Source: Paenibacillus sp. cl123 | Lineage (GTDB): Bacteria > Bacillota > Bacilli > Paenibacillales > NBRC-103111 | Length of the DNA stretch: 64,000 bases | Assembly: GCF_900101595.1 (NCBI RefSeq) | Contig: NZ_FMYY01000001.1 | Coordinates: 306,735-370,734 of the forward strand | Reading direction: 5' to 3' | Shown: one piece after another, positions 34,943 to 42,767 of the stretch | How the letters are laid out: every line of letters begins with the position of its first letter | How positions within the stretch are numbered: position 1 is the first letter of the stretch | Position numbers and translations under genes: made by a program | Notes under the pieces: model-generated | Told to the model about the DNA's origin: nothing | The model's input: the letters and a program-made list of their open reading frames with translations, nothing else | Databases searched by the model: none

Positions 34943-37051
34943 ATGAAGGAAAGGGCTTCTCGAGAGATGCATGTCAAGGAAACGGCCAACCATTACCTGA
35001 ACCGGGATTTGAGCTGGGTGGAATTTAACCGGCGGGTGCTGGAAGAGGCGCAGGACCCGACCACACCGCTGCTGGAGAGAGTAAAGTTTCTGTCCATCGT
35101 CTCCTCGAATCTGGATGAGTTCATGAGCGTCCGGGTAGCGGGTATCGTGGATCAGATCAAGGCCGGCTATACGAAGAAAGATTTTACGGGGTATACGCCT
35201 GCCGGTCTGTTCAAGAGGATCATGAAGCGGGCCGCGAAGATGGTGGCGGAGCAGTACAAGACGTACCGGGAGATTTCCAGGTCGCTGGGCAAGGAAGGCA
35301 TTCATTTTACGAAATACGATGATTTGAATGTCACCCAGCGGAAGGCGATGGACGAATACTTCCATCACTTCATGTTTCCCGTGCTGACGCCGATGGCCGT
35401 CGATCAAGCCAGACCCTTCCCGCTTGTCCATACGCAGGGCGTTTACCTGGCGGTCGTATTGAAGAAGGAAGGCGAAGAGGAGCCGGAGGAGGAGCCGTAC
35501 TTCGCTATATTGGAGGTTCCCTCCAACCTGAATCGGCTGATCGAGGTTCCGGTACGGGCCAACAGCAAGAAAAGGGAATATATTTTGATGGAAGAGCTGA
35601 TCGAGCGGCATATTCAAACCTTGTTCAACGGCTATCGGGCCGTATCCGTCCATGCTTTCCGCTTGACACGCAATGCGGACTTGACCCTCAACGAAGAGGG
35701 AGCCGAGGATTTGCTGGAGGAGATCGAGCTGCAGCTTCGCCGGCGGCGATGGGGAGCTCCGGTGCGGCTTGAGGTGCAGAAGGGCATTCATCCCTATGCG
35801 CTGGCTCAGCTGGAGTATGAATTCGAGATCGCGGACAATATATTCGAGATCGACGGTCCGCTTGATCTGACCTTCCTGATGAAGCTGGCTGGCTCGCTCA
35901 AGGGTTATGATCAGCTGCGTTACGCACCGGTGCAGCAGGCGTATCCGGCCGAATTCGACGATGTCTCCGATATATTCGGACGGCTGCGTCAGCGCGATGT
36001 GCTGGTCTATCATCCTTACGAGTCCTTCGATGCGGTGACGGATTTCGTCTGCCAGGCGGCTTACGATCCCCAGGTGCTCGCCATCAAGATGACGCTGTAT
36101 CGCGTCAGCGGCAATTCTCCGCTAATCCAGGCGCTGGCCAGAGCGGCCGAATCCGGCATGCAGGTCACCGTCGTCGTCGAGCTGAAGGCCCGTTTCGACG
36201 AGGAGCGCAACATCGCGTGGGCGCGGAAGCTGGAGCAGAGCGGCTGCCACGTCGTCTATGGCCTGGTGGGACTGAAGACACATGCGAAGATTACGCTCGT
36301 CGTCCGCCAGGAGCAGGACGGTCTCCGCCGTTATGTTCATGTCGGCACAGGCAATTACAACGATAACACAGCCAAGCTTTACACGGATATCGGACTGTTC
36401 ACGACCCATACGGATATCGGCGAGGACGCCTCGGCGCTGTTCAACGAGGTAACCGGGTATTCGGCGCCGCATAACTGGAAGGCTTTTGGCGTGGCGCCTA
36501 CCGATATGATGGATAAATTGATCGGGAAGTTCCGGCGTGAAGCGGAGTTCGCTTCCCAGGGCAAGCCTGCCCGCATCATTGCGAAGTTTAATTCGCTGTC
36601 CAATCAGCAGCTGGTCGATGAGCTGTATTTGGCCTCTCAGGCCGGGGTCCGGATTGATCTGATCGTTCGCGGCGTATGCTGTTTGAGACCGGGCGTGGAA
36701 GGGTTAAGCGAAAATATTACGGTGCGCAGCATCGTGGACCGGTTTCTCGAGCATTCCCGCATCTTTTACTTTGAAAATGGCGGCGAGCCGGAGATTTATA
36801 TCGCCAGCGCGGACTGGATGACGCGCAATCTGCTGCGCCGTGTCGAGCTGATGTGTCCGGTATACGATGCGGATATTAAGCAGACGATGATCAACATCCT
36901 GCAGCTCAGCTTGAAGGATAATGTAAAAGCCCGCCGGCTTCAGCCAAACGGGCTTTACGAAAGAATACAGCCGGGCACGGATGCGCCGCAGCGAAGTCAA
37001 TTCGAAGCGATGCGCATCAGCTCATGGAAAACAACGGCTCCCGAGGCTTGA
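34943..37051 (+). CDS. ppk: Polyphosphate kinase (PPK1)
   Basis: 702 residues, the usual length. The four-domain layout is visible: N domain (NRDLSWVEFNRRVLEEAQD, SNLDEFMSVRV), head domain, and two phospholipase-D-like catalytic domains with the phosphorylated His447 in LKTHAKITLVVR and HVGTGNYNDNTAKLYTD, ending with ASADWMTRNLLRRVELMCP. It makes polyphosphate from ATP. The ATG at 34943 has a weak GGGGG site about 9 nt upstream; the inner ATG at 34967 is an alternative. The PhoP-box-like array upstream and the phoR/phoP-like pair at 59833-62451 suggest induction by phosphate starvation. Its 3' end overlaps the 3' end of ppx by 35 bp. Confidence 0.95.
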   Translation: MKERASREMHVKETANHYLNRDLSWVEFNRRVLEEAQDPTTPLLERVKFLSIVSSNLDEFMSVRVAGIVDQIKAGYTKKDFTGYTPAGLFKRIMKRAAKMVAEQYKTYREISRSLGKEGIHFTKYDDLNVTQRKAMDEYFHHFMFPVLTPMAVDQARPFPLVHTQGVYLAVVLKKEGEEEPEEEPYFAILEVPSNLNRLIEVPVRANSKKREYILMEELIERHIQTLFNGYRAVSVHAFRLTRNADLTLNEEGAEDLLEEIELQLRRRRWGAPVRLEVQKGIHPYALAQLEYEFEIADNIFEIDGPLDLTFLMKLAGSLKGYDQLRYAPVQQAYPAEFDDVSDIFGRLRQRDVLVYHPYESFDAVTDFVCQAAYDPQVLAIKMTLYRVSGNSPLIQALARAAESGMQVTVVVELKARFDEERNIAWARKLEQSGCHVVYGLVGLKTHAKITLVVRQEQDGLRRYVHVGTGNYNDNTAKLYTDIGLFTTHTDIGEDASALFNEVTGYSAPHNWKAFGVAPTDMMDKLIGKFRREAEFASQGKPARIIAKFNSLSNQQLVDELYLASQAGVRIDLIVRGVCCLRPGVEGLSENITVRSIVDRFLEHSRIFYFENGGEPEIYIASADWMTRNLLRRVELMCPVYDADIKQTMINILQLSLKDNVKARRLQPNGLYERIQPGTDAPQRSQFEAMRISSWKTTAPEA
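36925..36957 (-). terminator. Terminator for ppx lying inside the ppk coding sequence
   Basis: Read on the minus strand, AAAGCCCG pairs with CGGGCTTT around a 15-nt loop and is followed by T and AT-rich sequence. It lies 60-90 bp past the ppx stop, within the last 45 codons of ppk. Confidence 0.55.
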
Positions 37052-38558
37052 GCTGCAGTCCCCACAGCTTTTTGAAATCTTTCTGCAGCGCCGCGACCTC
37101 TCTGTATTCCGCAGAGGGGTCGTGAATTGCCCGCAGACCCAGCTGCAGCGACTCGGCGTCGGCCGACGCCTCCACCAGCTCCAGCGCTTGCGTCTCGCTA
37201 ATGTCTAAGGCGACAGCCAGGTGAAGCAGTTCGCCGAGTTTGGCGACAAGCTCCAGATCCTCGCCCGGCAGGATATCCTTGTAATCGGACATGACCTGCT
37301 GCGTGCGGTTCTTCGCCTTGTAGGAGGCGATGAAGGCGCAGAGCAGCATCTCCCGATGCGTCAGACCGTCGATGCGGGTCTGGGAGATCAGGTGGAAGGA
37401 ATGCTTGGGATACTGGTAATATTGCAGCGAAGCGCCGATCCGGTACAGCATGGCGGCGATGCCGAAGCAGAGACGCATACGCTCCGGATACTGGTGACAG
37501 CCCGCATCCTCCAGTGCGTCGTACAGCTTCAGAGCGGCCCCGCGAACCTGCTCGATATGCTGCGCCGGCGCCGTGGAGTGGAGCGCCAGCAGATTGGCCG
37601 CGCTGAATTCCGCCACCTGCCCGGCGGCAGGCTGACGGGGAGCGAACGATTCGAAAAACAAGCCGTCCCGCAGACCCGCTCCGCTGACGATGTACTGCGT
37701 AGCTCCCGCCAGACGGAACAACGTCTGGAGGATGATGACGCCCGGAATGATGATGTCGTAGCGATCCTTGGACAAACCGTCCACCTTCTTGCGCTTTTCA
37801 GCCGGGAGAGAGGGCAGCCAGGCGGCAATGCCGTCCATCTCCTCAGCCGGGACGGTGTAATGATGAGTCTGAGGGAAGGAGTATTTCCGCCGGCGCTGGC
37901 TGATTTTGCATAGCGTGCGGACGCCGCCTCCGAGGCCGATCAACGGCAGCCCGGGACATTCCCTGATCCACGGCTCCGCGTCCACGGACTCTTCGACCAT
38001 ACGCCGGATATCGTTTAGCTGGGCTTCGCCGAACTCGCCGTCCTGCGAAAATTTCCGTGTCGTATTGACCGCGCCGAAAGGAAAGGATACGCTGCGCAAG
38101 AGCTTCCGCTCCCGAAACAGGCTGACTTCCGTGCTTCCTCCTCCGATATCGACGAGAATGCCGTCCTTCACGTCCATCGTCCGGATCATCCCGAGGAAGC
38201 CGATGCGGGCTTCGTCTTCGCCGGAAAGAATTTCGACAGGAAGCCCCGTCTCACGGCGGAGCACTTCCCGGATATGGTCCGAATTGGAGGCGTTGCGGAC
38301 AGCAGCCGTAGCCGCTACCCGGTATTCGCCGGCTTTATAAGTATCGCCGATCCGCTTGAAGCGGGCCAGGATGTTGACAAGCCGCTGAATCTCTTCTTCG
38401 GGAAGGGAGCCGTCAGGGACGATCCGGCTGCTGAGACGGGCCGATTCCTTGAATTCTCCTACGACCCGGTAGCCTCCCGTCGCGGTTAATTCATAGATAG
38501 CCAACCGGATAGAGTTGGAGCCGATATCGATAATGCCGATGATGCGACTGCTAGTCAT
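37017..38558 (-). CDS. ppx: Exopolyphosphatase, Ppx/GppA family with C-terminal HD-type domain
   Basis: 513 residues: IIGIIDIGSNSIRLAIYEL (phosphate-1 loop), EYRVAATAAVRNASN, GILVDIGGGSTEVSLF, LIGLGGGVRTLCKI and IIPGVIILQTLF show the actin-like ASKHA core of Ppx/GppA; the last ~190 residues form the helical HD-like domain (HMLLC..SYKAKNR type). It removes terminal phosphate from polyphosphate or acts on pppGpp. The ATG at 38558 follows AAGGAGGG. It runs against ppk, so one enzyme that builds and one that breaks polyphosphate share a 35-bp overlap. A possible terminator lies inside ppk. Confidence 0.93.
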   Translation of the reverse strand: MTSSRIIGIIDIGSNSIRLAIYELTATGGYRVVGEFKESARLSSRIVPDGSLPEEEIQRLVNILARFKRIGDTYKAGEYRVAATAAVRNASNSDHIREVLRRETGLPVEILSGEDEARIGFLGMIRTMDVKDGILVDIGGGSTEVSLFRERKLLRSVSFPFGAVNTTRKFSQDGEFGEAQLNDIRRMVEESVDAEPWIRECPGLPLIGLGGGVRTLCKISQRRRKYSFPQTHHYTVPAEEMDGIAAWLPSLPAEKRKKVDGLSKDRYDIIIPGVIILQTLFRLAGATQYIVSGAGLRDGLFFESFAPRQPAAGQVAEFSAANLLALHSTAPAQHIEQVRGAALKLYDALEDAGCHQYPERMRLCFGIAAMLYRIGASLQYYQYPKHSFHLISQTRIDGLTHREMLLCAFIASYKAKNRTQQVMSDYKDILPGEDLELVAKLGELLHLAVALDISETQALELVEASADAESLQLGLRAIHDPSAEYREVAALQKDFKKLWGLQLKPREPLFSMS

Positions 38559-38736
38559 GGGTGGGACCCTCCTTCCTTGTGCAGCGGAATGGCTGGATAT
38601 AGAGTGATTTTTATTTTACCCTGTTCCAGCGGGTGAAGTCCACTTTCGGAGTCTGGAAGCGGAGGGATTTTGCAGCCGGATCGCGATGAAATTTCTTGAG
38701 CAAGCATGAATTGTCAGTCTTAGGGGAATGATTGAT

Positions 38737-38765
38737 TTGTCAGTAAACATAAGGGATAGTATATG
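38737..38765 (+). promoter_or_regulatory. Candidate upstream promoter of citZ (P1)
   Basis: TTGTCA (38737-38742), 17 nt, TATATG (38760-38765). The same TTGTCAGT octamer also occurs at 38711. The surrounding 38640-38868 gap is AT-rich, unlike the genome around it, and is the main regulatory zone for citZ. Confidence 0.5.
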
Positions 38766-38777
38766 TTTATGATGCTG

Positions 38778-38792
38778 ATAATGAACTTTTAT
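38778..38792 (+). promoter_or_regulatory. CcpC-type dyad upstream of citZ
   Basis: ATAA-N7-TTAT (38778-38792), exactly the dyad described for CcpC, the citrate-responsive LysR-type repressor of citZ and citB in Bacillus. It is centred about 84 bp before the citZ start codon, between the two candidate promoters. Confidence 0.6.
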
Positions 38793-38803
38793 GTCTAAAT
38801 TTG

Positions 38804-38832
38804 TTCACTTTGATTGCCAAATCAATTATAGT
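38804..38832 (+). promoter_or_regulatory. Candidate downstream promoter of citZ (P2) with an inverted repeat in its spacer
   Basis: TTCACT (38804-38809), 17 nt, TATAGT (38827-38832). The spacer holds TTGATT-GCCA-AATCAA (38810-38825), a perfect 6-bp inverted repeat, which may be an operator. Confidence 0.45.
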
Positions 38833-38868
38833 AGACATATGTGAATTGACGCAAAAGGAGAGATTATC

Positions 38869-39981
38869 TTGACTGCTACCAAAGGATTGGAAGGAATCGT
38901 AGCCACCACGTCTTCCATAAGCTCCATTATCGACGGCGTGCTTACGTACCGCGGCATCAATATTGACGACCTCGCGGAGAAAGCCACCTTCGAAGAGGTT
39001 GTCTATTTGTTATGGTACGGCAAGCTGCCTAATCGCTCCGAGCTCGCCGGATTGGTCAAGGACCTCAGCGATAACGCTTCCGTCCCGGCGGAAGTTTTGA
39101 GCCAAATTAAATTATATCCGCAGAATGTCAATACGATGGCAGCTCTGCGTACCGCGGTTTCCAGTCTTGCCTTGTACGATGCGGAAGCCAACGATATGAC
39201 TCCCGAATCGAACCTGCGCAAGGCGATTAAATTGCAAGCCAAGCTGCCTACGATCGTGGCCGCTTTCGATCGCATCCGCAAAGGCCAGGAGCCGATCGCT
39301 CCCAAGCAAGGCGCCAGCATTGCCGAGAACTTCCTGTACATGCTGACCGGCAAAGATCCGGAGAAAATCGCGATCGAAGCGCTGGACAAGGCGCTTGTTC
39401 TCCATGCTGACCATGAGCTGAACGCATCGACGTTCGCCGCTCGCGTGACTGTCGCCACGCTGTCGGATATTTACTCCGGCGTCACATCGGCTATCGGCGC
39501 GCTCAAGGGCCCGCTGCACGGCGGAGCGAACGAAGCGGTTATGGCTATGCTGGAAGAGATCGGCACAGCCGATAACGTATCCAGCTACATCAATGAGAAG
39601 CTTGAGAATAAAGTGAAGATCATGGGCTTCGGCCACCGCGTCTACAAAAACGGGGATCCTCGCGCGAAGCATCTGCAGAAGATGTCCCAGGAGCTCGGCA
39701 AGCTGACCGGCAACATGAACTGGTACGACATGTCGATCCAGATCGAAGAGATTGTAACCGGGCAAAAAGGTCTGAAGCCAAATGTAGACTTCTACTCGGC
39801 TTCCGTATACACTTCTTTGGAAATCCCGCGCGATCTGTTCACTCCGATCTTTGCGATCAGCCGCACATCCGGATGGACCGCTCACATTCTCGAGCAATAT
39901 GAGAACAACCGTCTGATTCGTCCTCGCGCCGAATACACGGGCCCTTCTCACCAGGCATACGTTCCGATCGACAACCGTTAA
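38869..39981 (+). CDS. citZ: Citrate synthase
   Basis: 370 residues from TTG 38869 (TATKGLEGIVATTSSISSII), with AAAAGGAGAG 9 nt upstream; no ATG fits. Catalytic parts are visible: YRGINIDDLA, LHADHELNASTFAARV (His), GPLHGGANEAVMAML (His), IMGFGHRVYKNGDPRA (His/Arg) and PNVDFYSASVY (Asp). It joins acetyl-CoA and oxaloacetate to citrate, opening the TCA cycle. It heads citZ-icd-mdh, the same order as in Bacillus. Two candidate promoters and a CcpC-type dyad precede it, pointing to repression relieved by citrate. Confidence 0.96.
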   Translation: MTATKGLEGIVATTSSISSIIDGVLTYRGINIDDLAEKATFEEVVYLLWYGKLPNRSELAGLVKDLSDNASVPAEVLSQIKLYPQNVNTMAALRTAVSSLALYDAEANDMTPESNLRKAIKLQAKLPTIVAAFDRIRKGQEPIAPKQGASIAENFLYMLTGKDPEKIAIEALDKALVLHADHELNASTFAARVTVATLSDIYSGVTSAIGALKGPLHGGANEAVMAMLEEIGTADNVSSYINEKLENKVKIMGFGHRVYKNGDPRAKHLQKMSQELGKLTGNMNWYDMSIQIEEIVTGQKGLKPNVDFYSASVYTSLEIPRDLFTPIFAISRTSGWTAHILEQYENNRLIRPRAEYTGPSHQAYVPIDNR

Positions 39982-40158
39982 TCGCAGCGACTATGGCCGT
40001 CATCATTTTGTTTACCCGCATGGGCTGTCTGCGGCAGTCAGCCTGATCCCCCCGGGGCGAAGGCAGACTGCGGCGGCTCCCGTTTGTCTTTTTTAGATGG
40101 TAATTTTATTCATGGGTCAGCCCTGCTGACTCTACTTTTACGAGGAGGATTACATATC

Positions 40159-41454
40159 ATGGCACAATTCGAGCAATATGCACTGCCTACTGAGGGCGAG
40201 CGCATCACGATCACTAACGGCAAATTAAACGTTCCTAACCAGCCGATCATCCCTTTCATCGAGGGCGACGGTACAGGCCCGGACATCTGGGCGGCTTCCA
40301 AGCGCGTGCTGGACGCAGCTGTTGAGAAAGCCTACAACGGCGAGAAGAAAATTGCCTGGTACGAAGTGTTTGCCGGCGAGAAAGCTTTCAATAAATATAA
40401 CAACTGGCTGCCAGCCGACACGCTGACAGCGATCCGCGAGTACATCGTAGCGATCAAAGGCCCGCTGACGACTCCGATCGGCGGCGGTATCCGTTCCCTG
40501 AACGTTGCGCTTCGTCAGGAGCTGGATCTGTACGTTTGCTCCCGTCCCGTGCGCTACTTCAACGGCGTTCCTTCCCCGGTTAAGCGCCCTGAGCTGGTTG
40601 ACATGGTTATTTTCCGTGAAAATACAGAAGATATCTATGCTGGCATCGAGTGGGCCGAAGGCTCCGCCGAAGTGAAGAAAGTGCTGGAGTTCCTGCAAAA
40701 CGAGATGGGCGTTAAGAAAATCCGCTTCCCTGAAACTTCCGGTATCGGCGTAAAGCCGGTGTCCAGAGAAGGCTCCCAGCGTCTGGTTCGCGCGGCTATC
40801 GAATATGCAATCCAGCATAACCGCAAGAGCGTCACGCTCGTTCACAAGGGCAACATCATGAAGTTCACGGAAGGCGCGTTCAAGAACTGGGGCTACGAGC
40901 TGGCCGAGCAGGAGTTCGGCGACAAAACCTTCACTTGGGCGCAATACGACAAGATCAAGGAAGAGCAAGGCACGGATGCGGCTAACAAGGCGCAGAAGGA
41001 AGCAGAAGCTGCCGGCAAAATCATCGTTAAGGATGCGATTGCCGATATCGCGCTGCAGCAAGTTCTGACTCGTCCGACCGACTTCGACGTTATCGCTACG
41101 CTGAACCTGAACGGCGACTATCTCTCCGACGCTCTGGCTGCACAAGTCGGCGGCATCGGTATAGCACCGGGCGCCAACATCAACTATGTAACCGGCCACG
41201 CGATCTTCGAAGCTACGCATGGTACGGCTCCTAAGTATGCAGGTCTTGACGTTGTTAACCCGGGTTCCGTTATCCTCTCCGGCGTTATGCTGCTTGAGCA
41301 CCTTGGCTGGCAGGAAGCGGCTGACCTGATCTACAAAGGTCTGGAGACGGCTATCAACAACAAGACAGTAACTTATGATTTTGCACGTCTGATGGAAGGC
41401 GCTACGGAAGTAAAATGCTCCGAGTTCGCTAACCAGGTTATCGCTAATTTCTAA
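40159..41454 (+). CDS. icd: Isocitrate dehydrogenase (NADP)
   Basis: 431 residues: [54 protein letters not shown] (with the Ser that is phosphorylated in enteric enzymes), [57 protein letters not shown] and [14 protein letters not shown]. It oxidises isocitrate to 2-oxoglutarate. The ATG at 40159 with GAGGAGG upstream is preferred to the in-frame ATG at 40084. The 177-bp gap after citZ is GC-rich and shows no clear terminator or promoter. Confidence 0.96.
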   Translation: MAQFEQYALPTEGERITITNGKLNVPNQPIIPFIEGDGTGPDIWAASKRVLDAAVEKAYNGEKKIAWYEVFAGEKAFNKYNNWLPADTLTAIREYIVAIKGPLTTPIGGGIRSLNVALRQELDLYVCSRPVRYFNGVPSPVKRPELVDMVIFRENTEDIYAGIEWAEGSAEVKKVLEFLQNEMGVKKIRFPETSGIGVKPVSREGSQRLVRAAIEYAIQHNRKSVTLVHKGNIMKFTEGAFKNWGYELAEQEFGDKTFTWAQYDKIKEEQGTDAANKAQKEAEAAGKIIVKDAIADIALQQVLTRPTDFDVIATLNLNGDYLSDALAAQVGGIGIAPGANINYVTGHAIFEATHGTAPKYAGLDVVNPGSVILSGVMLLEHLGWQEAADLIYKGLETAINNKTVTYDFARLMEGATEVKCSEFANQVIANF

Positions 41455-41468
41455 TTTCACTGCGTAAT

Positions 41469-41527
41469 GCGCCCTGATTGCCAGGCAACTGAACCATATG
41501 GCTGAGTCCAGCCCGGCAAGAGGGCGC
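41469..41527 (+). other. Long-loop hairpin between icd and mdh
   Basis: GCGCCCT (41469-41475) and AGGGCGC (41521-41527) are perfect inverted arms, with GCC/GGC as an inner pair, around a loop of about 35 nt. No T-run follows directly. It may set the mRNA ratio or stability of icd and mdh. Confidence 0.45.
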
Positions 41528-41576
41528 CTTGCTGCGTTTTCACCCAAAAAACGTATGAATTAGGAGGAATTCCCTT

Positions 41577-42518
41577 ATGGCTATCCAACGTAAAAAAATT
41601 ACGGTTGTCGGCGCAGGCTTTACAGGAGCGACGACCGCGTTGATGCTGGCGCAAAAAGAACTGGGCGACATCGTACTGCTCGATATCCCGCAGCTGGAAA
41701 ACCCGACTAAAGGCAAGGCGCTCGATATGCTGGAGGCTTCTCCGGTTCAGGGCTTTGACGCTCAAATTACCGGTACGTCCAATTATGATGATTCCGCTAA
41801 TTCCGATATCGTCATCATCACCGCCGGTATCGCCCGCAAGCCCGGCATGAGCCGCGACGACCTCGTCAATACGAACGCCGGCATCGTGAAATCCGTTTGT
41901 GAAAACATCAAGCGGACGAGCCCGCAGTCGATCGTGATCATCCTCTCCAATCCGGTGGACGCGATGACTTACGTCGCCTTTGAAACGCTGGGCTTCCCGA
42001 AAAACCGCGTGATCGGCCAGTCCGGCGTGCTGGATACTGCCCGTTACTGCACATTTATCGCGCAGGAGCTGAACGTATCGGTCGAAGATGTCCGCGGCTT
42101 CGTGCTGGGCGGCCACGGCGATGATATGGTTCCGCTTGTCCGTTACTCCAATGTGGGCGGTATTCCGATCGAGAAGCTGATACCGGCTGAACGGATCGAG
42201 GCTATCGTGAAGCGTACGCGTACAGGCGGCGGCGAGATCGTCAATTTGCTTGGCAACGGATCAGCTTATTATGCCCCGGCCGCGTCGCTTGTTCAGATGA
42301 CGGAAGCGATCCTGAAGGACAAGAAACGGATCATCCCTTCGATCGCTTTGCTGCAGGGCGAATACGGCTACGACAATCTGTTCATGGGCGTGCCTACCTT
42401 GCTGGGAGGAGACGGCATCGAGAAAATTTTCGAGCTGGAGCTGCTTCCGGAAGAGAAGGCGGCGCTGGATAAGTCCGCCGAATCCGTACGCAATGTCATC
42501 AAAGTTGTAACGGGTTAA
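41577..42518 (+). CDS. mdh: Malate dehydrogenase (lactate-dehydrogenase-like type)
   Basis: 313 residues: [21 protein letters not shown] (NAD-binding loop), [53 protein letters not shown] and [19 protein letters not shown] with the catalytic His and the substrate-binding Args. It turns malate into oxaloacetate with NAD. AGGAGGAATT precedes the ATG at 41577. It closes the citZ-icd-mdh group and is followed by a strong terminator. Confidence 0.96.
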   Translation: MAIQRKKITVVGAGFTGATTALMLAQKELGDIVLLDIPQLENPTKGKALDMLEASPVQGFDAQITGTSNYDDSANSDIVIITAGIARKPGMSRDDLVNTNAGIVKSVCENIKRTSPQSIVIILSNPVDAMTYVAFETLGFPKNRVIGQSGVLDTARYCTFIAQELNVSVEDVRGFVLGGHGDDMVPLVRYSNVGGIPIEKLIPAERIEAIVKRTRTGGGEIVNLLGNGSAYYAPAASLVQMTEAILKDKKRIIPSIALLQGEYGYDNLFMGVPTLLGGDGIEKIFELELLPEEKAALDKSAESVRNVIKVVTG

Positions 42519-42541
42519 GACTATTACAATATGGCACATCC

Positions 42542-42575
42542 ACAGCTATCGGTTTACGCCGGTAGCTGTTTTTTT
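42542..42575 (+). terminator. Terminator after mdh
   Basis: ACAGCTATCGG (42542-42552) pairs with CCGGTAGCTGT (42559-42569), with one GT pair, followed by seven T. It ends the TCA-cycle unit. From here to 42767 lies an AT-rich promoter zone for the next locus, including TTGTCA at 42600. Confidence 0.9.
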
Positions 42576-42767
42576 GTTCCAAAAATAAGAAGATTCGGGT
42601 TGTCAATTTTTAAGATTTGTTAACATTTGATTCGATGTCGCTCAGAAAGCCGGAATAGCCCGCGTTTCCGGATGGAAACGGTCCAAGGATGTTTTATAAT
42701 GGAGGCCAAGACGCGATCGAGAAACATACGACAAGCCGCTATGAGGCGGCGGCCGGGGGGCAATGCG

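Noticed and set aside
40000-40158. Terminator between citZ and icd
   Set aside because: Only a weak 6-bp GCAGTC/GACTGC pairing with a long loop is visible; the T-rich stretch near 40090 does not follow a good stem.
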